Part shown: positions 16,848-24,088 of the stretch, piece by piece
Layout of the letters: each line of letters starts with the position of its first letter
How positions within the stretch are numbered: position 1 is the first letter of the stretch
Origin: JAWKXU01 sp020446465
Lineage (GTDB): Bacteria > Pseudomonadota > Alphaproteobacteria > Sphingomonadales > Sphingomonadaceae
Direction of reading: 5' to 3'
NCBI GenBank assembly: GCA_041396845.1
Contig: JAWKXU010000001.1
Coordinates: forward strand, 248,001-312,000
Length of the DNA stretch: 64,000 bases
The notes under the pieces: model-generated
The model's database searches: none
What the model was told of the DNA's origin: nothing
What the model saw: the letters and a program-made list of their open reading frames with translations, nothing else
Translations under genes and position numbers: made by a program

Positions 16848-18235
16848 CCGCGTGATCTCATCCGGGCATCCAGTGCATCGCGCAGGCCATCGCCCAGAAG
16901 GTTGAAGGCCAACACCGTCACGGAAATCATCAGGGCGGGGAACAGCAGTTCGTGCGGGTGAGTCAGCATCGTCTTGATCCCGTCGTTGCTCATCGACCCC
17001 CACGATGCTTCTGGCGGGGCGACCCCCATGCCGATGAACGACAGGAATGCCTCGGTAAAGATCGCGCTCGGGATGGCGAAAGTCAGCGTAACGAGAATGA
17101 CGCCAAGCGTGTTCGGGATCATGTGGCGCAGCATGATATAGCTGGTGCGCGCTCCCAGCAGTTTTGCCGCTTCGACATAGCCTTCCTCGCGCACTTGCAG
17201 AATCTGTCCACGCACGAGCCGCGCGGTGCCGGGCCAGAGCAGGATGACCATGGCAACGATCATCGGCATGATCCCGCTTTCACCGGGGCCAATGCCGAAT
17301 GCCACTTTCAAAAGGATCATGAACAGCAGGAACGGCAGCGCGATCACGAAATCGGCAAAGCGCATCATCACCTGGTCTACGCGTCCGCCGATAAATCCCG
17401 CTACGCTGCCGTAGGCTACGCCCAGCATGACATAGAGCAATGGCGCGACAAGGCCGATAAACAGGCTGGCCCGTCCGCCCTGCATCAGGCGCGCCAGCAT
17501 GTCCCGCCCAAGGTAATCCGTGCCGAGCGGATGCCAGGCGAGCGTGACACGATCACCAACGCCAGGCGTGTCATTCGCACCGACAAGGCCGCGTTCCTGC
17601 GCCTCGGCCAGCGTAATCGCGCTTTTGACCGCGACCTTGATCGTGTCCGGCTCTTGCAGGCGGCGCCCGTCGGCATCAACGGGGATCACCGTGTAGTAAT
17701 ACGTCTGCGGATCGAGATCGAGCTGGTCGTCGTAATGGGTTGTGCTGGCTGACATCGTGTTGCCCAGAGGCAGGCCATACGCCTTGCCGGGGGTAACGGG
17801 CACGATATTGCGATAGACGAGGTAATCCGCCGCGCCGGAAACCGGCTGCCAGACAAGCCGCACGACTTGCGTTGTCGGTGGTGCAGCAAGGTGCAGACCC
17901 CTGTTGGCAGGAACGGGCGGCTCCTCGGCTCCGGCGGTAAAAGGCGCGACAATTATGGCTGAGCGGGCAAGGCCGGGCGCGCTGGACACTTGCCGCAAAT
18001 CCTGTGCGGCAGGATCGACCCGCCAGACCAGCGGCCCAACCAGAACAAAGGCCAGCATGGCGACAATCAGCCATAGCGAAAAGAGCGCGCGCCAGTTGGC
18101 TTTCAGCCTGATCCACGCATCCTGCCAGTATGACAGGGATGGGCGCGTGATCGCGTGGCCTTCAACCGTTCCGCGCATCGGCGCAAAGGCATCAGGCGGC
18201 AACATTCCGGGCGATGTCAGGGGTGTTTCAGTCAT
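16844..18235 (-). CDS. oppC: OppC/DppC-type permease with inserted periplasmic beta-domain
   Basis: 463 residues, well above the ~280-300 usual for this family. The N-terminal helix (about residues 50-72) and the C-terminal permease core are normal: HPLGTDYLGRD, EAFLSFIGMG, and the EEGYVEAAKLLGA EAA loop. Between them lies an extra ~150 residues (about 80-230). This segment contains VVRLVWQPVSGAADYLVYR and YYYTVIPVDADG, the pattern of a fibronectin-III-like domain, and it would face the periplasm. It may help dock the substrate-binding protein or a partner. The start is the only good ATG, 3 bases after the upstream stop. Confidence 0.9.
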   Translation of the reverse strand: MTETPLTSPGMLPPDAFAPMRGTVEGHAITRPSLSYWQDAWIRLKANWRALFSLWLIVAMLAFVLVGPLVWRVDPAAQDLRQVSSAPGLARSAIIVAPFTAGAEEPPVPANRGLHLAAPPTTQVVRLVWQPVSGAADYLVYRNIVPVTPGKAYGLPLGNTMSASTTHYDDQLDLDPQTYYYTVIPVDADGRRLQEPDTIKVAVKSAITLAEAQERGLVGANDTPGVGDRVTLAWHPLGTDYLGRDMLARLMQGGRASLFIGLVAPLLYVMLGVAYGSVAGFIGGRVDQVMMRFADFVIALPFLLFMILLKVAFGIGPGESGIMPMIVAMVILLWPGTARLVRGQILQVREEGYVEAAKLLGARTSYIMLRHMIPNTLGVILVTLTFAIPSAIFTEAFLSFIGMGVAPPEASWGSMSNDGIKTMLTHPHELLFPALMISVTVLAFNLLGDGLRDALDARMRSRG

Positions 18236-18238
18236 TGT

Positions 18239-19171
18239 CTAATCCACCCTCACGCGCGGATCGACAAAACCGTATAGCAGATCGACGATGATCACCATCA
18301 GCACCAGAAATGCGCCATAAAATACCGTCGTGCCCATGATGACGGTATAGTCGAGCTGCTGCACGGCCTGCACGAAATAGCGGCCAAGACCGGGGATCGC
18401 GAAGACCAGCTCGATCACGAAACTGCCCGTGGTGATGGCGGCGATTGCTGGCCCCAGCACAGTTACGACTGGCAGGATTGCGTTGCGCAACTGGTGGCGG
18501 CTGAACACGCGCGTTGGCGGCAGACCTTTGGCATGGGCGGTGCGGACATAGTCGGCATTGACGATTTCCAGCATCGAACTGCGCATCAACCGGGTGAGAT
18601 AGGCCATCGTGCCAAGCCCCAGGACGAGCGATGGCACAATCATGTGCGATACTGTGCCCCAGCCCGCAACAGGCAGCAGGGAAAAACCAAGCAGGGCATT
18701 GAGTTTGACAATGGCGAGCTGGCTGAATGCGGCAAAAACAAAACTGGGCACCGATATGCCAAGGATAACCAGCAGCATTATCGCCGCATCGGGCCACTTG
18801 TTGCGATAAAGCGCGGTCAAGGCACCCAGCAGGATGCCGCCGATTGCAGCAAAGGTAATGGCCAGTATACCAAGCGCCGCCGATACCGGGAAATGTTCGC
18901 GGATAATGTCGTTCACTTCACGATTTTTCTGGGTGAAGGAAATGCCAAGATCACCCTTTGCGATATTGCCAAGATAGATAAGGTATTGCGTGCCGATCGG
19001 CTGGTTCAGGCCATATTTGGCTTCCAGATTTGCGCGAATCTGCTCGCTCGTGGCCTTTTCGCCGCTCAAGGGATCGCCCGGCACCATGTGCATGGCAAGA
19101 AATGTCGCCGTGGCGATGAACCACACCGTAATCACCCCCTGAACAAGCCGGCGGATCGTGTAGCGTAGCAT
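18239..19171 (-). CDS. oppB: OppB/DppB-type ABC transporter permease
   Basis: 310 residues, the normal family length. It starts LRYTIRRLVQGVITVWFIATA (first membrane helix). It has the long periplasmic stretch MHMVPGDPLSGEKA to GLNQPIGTQYLIYL, then five further helices, with the EAA loop ADYVRTAHAKGLPPTRVFSRH and the end LLYGFVDPRVRVD. It forms the translocation channel with the OppC-type subunit immediately downstream. Confidence 0.92.
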   Translation of the reverse strand: MLRYTIRRLVQGVITVWFIATATFLAMHMVPGDPLSGEKATSEQIRANLEAKYGLNQPIGTQYLIYLGNIAKGDLGISFTQKNREVNDIIREHFPVSAALGILAITFAAIGGILLGALTALYRNKWPDAAIMLLVILGISVPSFVFAAFSQLAIVKLNALLGFSLLPVAGWGTVSHMIVPSLVLGLGTMAYLTRLMRSSMLEIVNADYVRTAHAKGLPPTRVFSRHQLRNAILPVVTVLGPAIAAITTGSFVIELVFAIPGLGRYFVQAVQQLDYTVIMGTTVFYGAFLVLMVIIVDLLYGFVDPRVRVD

Positions 19172-19184
19172 CAGGCCGGCCCCC

Positions 19185-20864
19185 TCATTTCTTGATGATC
19201 CGCACGTTGGTATAATCAGGATCAGGGCCGGTTACGCGCCGCACAAGCCCTTCGATGTCCGGGCTGACGACGTAAAGCCCTGCCCGTTCATATTCGGGCA
19301 GGATTGCTGCTTCATCCAGCAGGATGTCCTGTATCCGCCCGAACGCATCCATGCGTGTTTTGGGGTCAGTGGACATGCGGGCAATGTCCACTTGCCGATC
19401 CAGTTCCGGATTTTTGAACGCCCCCCTGTTGTTGGCATTGTCGCTTGCCAGCAAGTCGCCAAAAGTCAGCGGGTCGGCATAGTCTGGCCCCCACCCGGCC
19501 ATCACCAGATCAAAATCGCCCGCCAGCATTTTGGCAAGGCGCTGTTTGAAGATTTGTTTGTCGATCCGGATATCGAGCCCCAGTTCGCGCTTCAGCGTTT
19601 CCTGATAGTATTCCGCGACCTTGCTGGAAAGCGGGCTGTCGCCTGTTAACAGCATCAGGGGGGGCAGTTTCTCCAGCCCCAGTTCTTTTTTGGCAAGTGC
19701 GAGATAACGGCGCGCCTTTTGCGGGTCGGGGGTAATTTCTTTCGCCGGATATTCCTTGCGGAACTTGTCATTCACCCCATCAAGCCAGGCGGGGAAGAGC
19801 GATTTACCGGGCAAATATCCGGGCAGCTTGATCACGTTGTTGACCTCGACAGAGGGATCAAGCGCATACTGGATCGCGCGGCGCAAGTTGCGGTTGCGGG
19901 TCAGGCGCGTTGGCCTGTGATTGAACTCGACATAGAAAATGCTGCCATCGCGAAAACTGCGAATGTTCCAGCCCTGCAACTGTGCTTCGGTCAGGTTTTC
20001 CTCGCCAATGCCGGCAAGGGCGATTTTCCCGTCACGAAACAGGTTGATGATCGCGTTCGGATCGCTGGTGAAATAGGCATAGTGGATGGTGTTGAGGTGG
20101 ATACGGTCCTTGCCCCAGTAATAGGGGTTCTTGTCCAGACGGATTTCCGCACCATGAACCCAGCGGGTGATGACGAACGGCCCGTTATAGAGCAGCGTAT
20201 CGGCATCGGACGCATAACGGCCTTTGGTTGAATCGTAGAAATCTTCCCTGATCGGATAGAACACGTTGAAGGCCATCAACTGCCCGAAATAGGGAATCGG
20301 ATATTCAAACTCGACGCGCAGTTCCCGGTCGTTGACGGCCCGCACGCCCAGCGCGGTGATCGGCAGTTTCCCTTCTGAAACGGCCCTGGCGTTGCGGATG
20401 CCAAACATGATGTTCGCATATTCCGATGCGCTTTTCGGGTTGACCGTGTTGCGCCATGCAAAGACGAAATCATGCGCTGTTACCGGCTTGCCATCGCTCC
20501 ACCGCGCATCTTCACGCAGCCAGAATGTCGCGCCCTTTCCGGTGATCTCCCAGCGCTCTGCCACACCGGGGGCAAGCTGGTTGTGTTCGTCAAAACGCAG
20601 AAGGCCTTCTTCCACATGGCCAAGGATATGGGCGCTGATCTGGTCTGCCGACAGGCTGGAGTTGAGTTGCGGCGGCTCGTCGCCGAGAGTGACTGTTATC
20701 GTTTTGGTGCGAGGGTCGACAGCAGGCGCGCCGCCCGCGCTGCCCGATGCCCAAGACAGCGCCGCCATCAGCGCAATCACGGCCAGAATCGCAAGCAAGG
20801 CATAGAGCGCGAGTTGACCGCCGGGAGAGTGCATCAACCCGCGTCGCTGGCCCGGACGCTGCAT
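19185..20864 (-). CDS. oppA: Peptide-type ABC transporter substrate-binding protein (SBP_bac_5)
   Basis: About 559 residues from the ATG at 20864 (an alternative ATG lies at 20834; neither has a strong ribosome site). Instead of a lipobox there is an N-terminal hydrophobic helix (LALYALLAILAVIALMAAL), so the protein looks membrane-anchored. The mature part has the family order: LGDEPPQLNSSLSAD, VEEGLLRFDEHNQLAPGVAE, DGKPVTAHDFVFAWRNTV, ANPKSAS-type segments, and NLRRAIQYALDP. It is the first gene of the operon and delivers the solute to the OppB/OppC permease. Confidence 0.88.
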   Translation of the reverse strand: MQRPGQRRGLMHSPGGQLALYALLAILAVIALMAALSWASGSAGGAPAVDPRTKTITVTLGDEPPQLNSSLSADQISAHILGHVEEGLLRFDEHNQLAPGVAERWEITGKGATFWLREDARWSDGKPVTAHDFVFAWRNTVNPKSASEYANIMFGIRNARAVSEGKLPITALGVRAVNDRELRVEFEYPIPYFGQLMAFNVFYPIREDFYDSTKGRYASDADTLLYNGPFVITRWVHGAEIRLDKNPYYWGKDRIHLNTIHYAYFTSDPNAIINLFRDGKIALAGIGEENLTEAQLQGWNIRSFRDGSIFYVEFNHRPTRLTRNRNLRRAIQYALDPSVEVNNVIKLPGYLPGKSLFPAWLDGVNDKFRKEYPAKEITPDPQKARRYLALAKKELGLEKLPPLMLLTGDSPLSSKVAEYYQETLKRELGLDIRIDKQIFKQRLAKMLAGDFDLVMAGWGPDYADPLTFGDLLASDNANNRGAFKNPELDRQVDIARMSTDPKTRMDAFGRIQDILLDEAAILPEYERAGLYVVSPDIEGLVRRVTGPDPDYTNVRIIKK

Positions 20865-20958
20865 GATGGCAAGGTTTTCCGCGTTGTCTTCCAACTGTCG
20901 TTGATTGCCCTGATTGTGCCGGTTTCTGCGTAGCGTTGCCTGCGGTCTTACCCCCGAA

Positions 20959-21750
20959 TCAGGCGAGTGTTGCCTCACCCAGCCGTTCTGACGTTACCGG
21001 ATAACCCAGGCCCTCTGGTATGCGAAGGATTGGCTCCTCACCGCTTTCATCGAGAATCGGCGTTACAATGCCGGGGGGAATGGACAGCGCATGTTCGCGG
21101 GTCGCTGCAAAATCGTTGAACTGGGCCAGCCGTTCCAGATTGCGGCGGGTGGGAAAGATGATCTGAAGATCTCCCCGATCAGCCATGTCGAGCGTAGCCT
21201 GCGCGCTGGACCAGAACAGATGCGTATTCTCGGTCCGGTCCACGGCGACTTGCACGTCCCCGGTTCCCAGGTTGGCAAGGAAAAAGCGGGTATCAAAAAT
21301 GCGCTTGTGCTTCAGTTTGGGAAGCCAACGGGCAAACGGCGTCAGGGCCTCGGCAGCGATCGACCATCCAAAATGTGCAAGGACAGGCGCGATTTCCCCC
21401 ACTTCCAGCAGCATGGCCCGCGCATCTGCCGCGATGCCTGCGTCAATGCGCCCGCTGATACCGACAGCAAGGCCGGTTTCTTCCAGCGTTTCACGAATGG
21501 CCGCGACGTGCGCGGCGCGTTCGTCAAGATCACCCGGAATGGAAAGGTCGCGCGCGAATGCGAAATCCGCCTCATCGACGCGCCCGCCGGGAAATACGGT
21601 TGCGCCGCCGGCAAAGGCCATCTTGCCCGATCGCGTCACCATCATCAGTTCGGGCGGAGCGCCTGCACCGCCGGGAGCATCGCGGAATATGACGAGAGTG
21701 GCAGCCGGGCGAACCGGAATATCGTGCGGGGTGGTGAGTGTATCAATCAT
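20959..21750 (-). CDS. NUDIX hydrolase
   Basis: 263 residues from the ATG at 21750 (AAGGGGGCACG upstream). The frame is open upstream to 22038 but without a start site. The Nudix box is recognisable but carries an insertion: FPGGRVDEAD..., then AAIRETLEETGL. This matches the CoA-pyrophosphatase/NUDT19-like subgroup in which the box is split by an extra segment. Such enzymes hydrolyse nucleoside diphosphates linked to another group using Mg2+. Its 3' end abuts the start region of the peptide transporter operon. The exact substrate is unknown. Confidence 0.85.
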   Translation of the reverse strand: MIDTLTTPHDIPVRPAATLVIFRDAPGGAGAPPELMMVTRSGKMAFAGGATVFPGGRVDEADFAFARDLSIPGDLDERAAHVAAIRETLEETGLAVGISGRIDAGIAADARAMLLEVGEIAPVLAHFGWSIAAEALTPFARWLPKLKHKRIFDTRFFLANLGTGDVQVAVDRTENTHLFWSSAQATLDMADRGDLQIIFPTRRNLERLAQFNDFAATREHALSIPPGIVTPILDESGEEPILRIPEGLGYPVTSERLGEATLA

Positions 21751-21928
21751 CGTGCCCCCTTTGTGCGCGCAGCAGCCCGGCTTGCCAAGCCCTGCGTGTA
21801 GCGACCCGGCAAACCCTTGCCGCAGCGCCTGCGAATTGTGGCAAATCCTGTCGGGAAATTTTACAGTGGTTGGATGTCTTGACGGGCTGTTAACCAACGA
21901 GCCATAGGGTTTACGTGCTTTTGCAAAG

Positions 21929-21945
21929 TTGGCACGCCCCCTGCA
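21929..21945 (+). promoter_or_regulatory. Sigma-54-type promoter without a downstream gene
   Basis: TTGGCACGCCCCCTGCA matches the -24/-12 consensus TGGCACG-N4-TTGCW with one mismatch (CTGCA) and exactly the required 10 bases between the GG and GC pairs. It points rightward, yet the genes on both sides (NUDIX and grxD) run leftward. No NtrC-type enhancer box was found upstream. Transcription would begin near 21957. Confidence 0.55.
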
Positions 21946-21956
21946 TAGTATTTGAT

Positions 21957-22030
21957 AGCCCCACACGAGGGGCCCCCCAAGTCTTCGACAGAGGCGGGAC
22001 CGCCCTGGTCTCCATGGTCCCGCCTCCCCG
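21957..22030 (+). ncRNA. Putative structured RNA downstream of the sigma-54 promoter
   Basis: From the expected start, two hairpins follow: GCCCC/GGGGC (21958-21973, six-base loop) and a perfect 11-bp stem GAGGCGGGACC/GGTCCCGCCTC (21991-22001 with 22016-22026, 14-base loop). No ORF of useful length starts here and no U-tract follows the second hairpin, so the 3' end is uncertain. It could be a small RNA, or the leader of an ammonium-transport (glnK-amtB-like) operon that has since been lost. Confidence 0.35.
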
Positions 22031-22060
22031 AAGGACAAAAACTTCCAGCTTCAAGATAGA

Positions 22061-22162
22061 GCATTTCGAGAAAAAGTTGATAGACTTTTTCGGCCAGGAA
22101 ATGCGACAAATCAAAAGCCTATAGCGTTTCTTCTGATTCAACCTTTATGCGAAACGCTTTAG
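22061..22162 (+). repeat. Hairpin-forming dispersed repeat, copy 1
   Basis: About 100 bp, nearly identical to a second copy at 36710-36814. The left part folds as GCATTTC...GAAATGC enclosing GAAAAAGT-TGATAG-ACTTTTTC; the right part folds as AGCGTTTC...GAAACGCT. The ends form an imperfect inverted repeat (AGCATTTCG / CGAAACGCT). It lies in the 503-base gap between NUDIX and grxD (21751-22253), which otherwise holds only the sigma-54 promoter and its RNA candidate. It has no coding capacity and behaves like a MITE or REP-type element. Confidence 0.85.
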
Positions 22163-22186
22163 TGACTGACTAGCGCGTGCAAGCGC

Positions 22187-22207
22187 CCAGACGAATCACA
22201 CGTCTGG
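22187..22207 (-). terminator. Possible hairpin terminator after grxD
   Basis: CCAGACG/CGTCTGG forms a 7-bp stem with a 7-base loop, 47 bases beyond the grxD stop. There is no clear U-run on the minus strand, so this is a weak call. Confidence 0.3.
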
Positions 22208-22253
22208 CGAGTGTGTGGCTTTACGGGAGATGGGAGTAGGCAAATGCCCCGCG

Positions 22254-22583
22254 TCAGTTTGCGGGGGCGACGTTCTGGTCCGCCATAAGCTGCTGCAATT
22301 CGCCAGCTTCAAACATTTCCATCATGATGTCGCTGCCACCGACAAATTCACCCTTTACATAAAGCTGGGGGATTGTCGGCCAGTCCGAATAGCTTTTGAT
22401 GCCCTGGCGCACTTCCATGTCCTGAAGGACGTCCACACTTTCAAAAGCCACACCGCAATGATCGAGAATAGCAACCGCGCGACTGGAAAATCCGCACTGC
22501 GGGAACAGCGGCGTCCCCTTCATGAACAGGACCACGTCGGAATCGTTTACGATCTTGTCGATGCGTGCGTTGATGTCGGACAT
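22254..22583 (-). CDS. grxD: Monothiol glutaredoxin (Grx4 type)
   Basis: 109 residues with the CGFS active site (PLFPQCGFSSRAVAIL) and the glutathione-binding WPTIPQLYVKGEFVGGSDI segment. These proteins carry or transfer [2Fe-2S] clusters and work in complexes with BolA proteins. The bolA gene lies immediately upstream on the same strand, 33 bases away, which supports this role. The chosen ATG at 22583 gives the standard family length. Confidence 0.95.
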   Translation of the reverse strand: MSDINARIDKIVNDSDVVLFMKGTPLFPQCGFSSRAVAILDHCGVAFESVDVLQDMEVRQGIKSYSDWPTIPQLYVKGEFVGGSDIMMEMFEAGELQQLMADQNVAPAN

Positions 22584-22616
22584 GAAATAAAGCCTTTCTG
22601 AGCCAATTCTTGCAAA

Positions 22617-22850
22617 TCAGGTGGGGACGGCGGTGGTCAGTTGCAAGGCGTGCAGTTCACCGCCCATGCGTTCGCCAAGCGCGGCATAGACCAGCTTGTG
22701 CTGCTGGACCCTGCTTTTGCCGACAAAGGCGTCCGATACGATATGCGCGGCATAATGGTCGCCGTCGCCCGCAAGGTCGGTAATCGTGACTTGCGCGTCA
22801 GGCAGGGCGCTCATGACAAGGCGCTCGATCTCGTCAGCAGCCATCGCCAT
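22617..22850 (-). CDS. bolA: BolA-family protein
   Basis: 77 residues, or 75 if the second ATG at 22844 is used. The class II KH-like fold is visible: ALPDAQVTITDLAGDGDHYAAHIVSDAF, then QQHKLVYAALGERMGGELHALQL, including the conserved H of the last helix region. BolA proteins bind the monothiol glutaredoxin encoded next door and share a [2Fe-2S] cluster in iron regulation or cluster delivery. It starts 4 bases after the DUF1476 stop, so the three genes form one operon. Confidence 0.93.
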   Translation of the reverse strand: MAMAADEIERLVMSALPDAQVTITDLAGDGDHYAAHIVSDAFVGKSRVQQHKLVYAALGERMGGELHALQLTTAVPT

Positions 22851-22854
22851 GGGA

Positions 22855-23178
22855 TCAGGATTCGCTCATCAACTGGCGGCGCGCTTCCACGGCCTTTTCT
22901 TCCAGAGCAGCGCGCACGCCGGCTTCGTCGATGTCGACGCCTGCGCTCGTAAGGTCGCCCAGCAGTTTGCGGATGACGTCTTCGTCGCCTGCTTCTTCGA
23001 AGTCAGCCTGAACGACTGCCTTTGCATAAGCCTGCGTTTCAGCCTCGCTCAGATCCATGCGTGCAGCAGCCCATTCGCCCAGCAGGCGGTTGCGGCGGGC
23101 GGCAACGCGAAAGGCGGTTTCTTCATCCATGGCGAACTTGGCTTCTTCGGCGCGTTCGCGATCATTGAAATCGGTCAT
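22855..23178 (-). CDS. DUF1476 protein (F1-ATPase inhibitor zeta-type)
   Basis: 107 residues, all helical, starting TDFNDRERAEEAKFAMDEE and continuing FRVAARRNRLLGEWAA and DVIRKLLGDLTSAGVD. This is the alphaproteobacterial family PF07345, shown in Paracoccus to be the zeta subunit that blocks F1-ATPase rotation. The N-terminal charged helix is the inhibitory part in that system. It heads the bolA-grxD operon. The function here is by homology. Confidence 0.9.
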   Translation of the reverse strand: MTDFNDRERAEEAKFAMDEETAFRVAARRNRLLGEWAAARMDLSEAETQAYAKAVVQADFEEAGDEDVIRKLLGDLTSAGVDIDEAGVRAALEEKAVEARRQLMSES

Positions 23179-23296
23179 CGTGGTTCCTTAGTGACTGTAT
23201 ATGCAGGCAGGGCCGCAGGGCCTGCCCGCCAGAAGAATATGATGCAGACCTTGCACGCAAGTCGCCTGCTGGCAAGAGATTCGCAAAGCGGCGGGG

Positions 23297-23902
23297 TCAG
23301 GCGGCCTGCCGGGTTCCGGCTTCCATGAAAGCAAGCGCGCCTTGCGCCCGCGCCTTTTCATATGTTGCGATGGCTTCGTTCCGGGCCAGCGTCAGGCCCA
23401 CTTCGTCCAGCCCTTCCATCAGGCAATGCTTGCGGAAAGGGTCGATCTCGAAGGTGAAACGGTCCTGAAACGGCGTTGTCACGACCTGGTTTTCAAGGTC
23501 GATGGCAATGGGCTGTTCGGCTGCCACTTCCATCAGTCGGTCGACCGCTTCTTGCGGCAGAACAACCGTCAGGATGCCGTTCTTGAAAGCGTTGCCGGAA
23601 AATATGTCGGAAAAGCTGGGGGCGATCACTGCCGTTATGCCCATATCCAGCAGTGCCCAGGCCGCATGTTCGCGGCTAGACCCGCAGCCAAAGTTGTCCC
23701 CGGCGATCAGGATCGGTGCGCCCTTGTTCGCGCCCTGGTCGAAAATGTTGTCGGGTTCCTTGCGCAACACCTCGAACGCGCCTTTGCCCATTCCCTCACG
23801 CGTGATGGTTTTCAGCCAATGGGCAGGAATGATGATGTCGGTATCGACATTCTTGGCGCCAAAAGGAATGGCGCGGCCTTCAACGGTGCGGACAGGCTCC
23901 AT
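23297..23902 (-). CDS. leuD: 3-isopropylmalate dehydratase small subunit
   Basis: 201 residues. With LeuC it isomerises 2-isopropylmalate to 3-isopropylmalate in leucine synthesis. Family features are FGAKNVDTDIIIPAHWLKT, GDNFGCGSSREHAAWAL (the conserved swivelling-domain loop) and the FKNGILTV turn. The ATG at 23902 is preferred over the TTG at 23905 because it overlaps the stop of the small membrane gene upstream (TGATG). Confidence 0.96.
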   Translation of the reverse strand: MEPVRTVEGRAIPFGAKNVDTDIIIPAHWLKTITREGMGKGAFEVLRKEPDNIFDQGANKGAPILIAGDNFGCGSSREHAAWALLDMGITAVIAPSFSDIFSGNAFKNGILTVVLPQEAVDRLMEVAAEQPIAIDLENQVVTTPFQDRFTFEIDPFRKHCLMEGLDEVGLTLARNEAIATYEKARAQGALAFMEAGTRQAA

Positions 23903-24078
23903 CAATCGGTCTCCGGCTTTTCGCCCGAAGGTGCAGGCGCTGAACTGGCATTCGCGCTGTCGCCTTTGGCCTTACGCTTGCTGGCATAGAGCAGGGCTGC
24001 GGCCACTGCCGCAGAGCCAATGGCGGCACCGGCAACGATAGCCTTCTGGCCGATGGTTTTGGGTTTGTCTTCGCTCAT
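23902..24078 (-). CDS. Small single-TM protein between leuC and leuD
   Basis: 58 residues from the ATG at 24078. An N-terminal SEDKPKTIGQK is followed by one hydrophobic Ala/Gly-rich helix (AIVAGAAIGSAAVAAALLYAS), a KRKAK positive cluster and a polar C-terminus. Its stop overlaps the leuD start (TGATG) and its start lies 10 bases after the leuC stop. It is therefore translationally coupled inside the leucine operon. No function is known to me. Confidence 0.7.
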   Translation of the reverse strand: MSEDKPKTIGQKAIVAGAAIGSAAVAAALLYASKRKAKGDSANASSAPAPSGEKPETD

Positions 24079-24088
24079 GATTTATACT

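Noticed and set aside
15867..16961. 364-aa plus-strand frame over oppD
   Set aside because: Antisense of a clear ABC ATPase; no ribosome site or motif.
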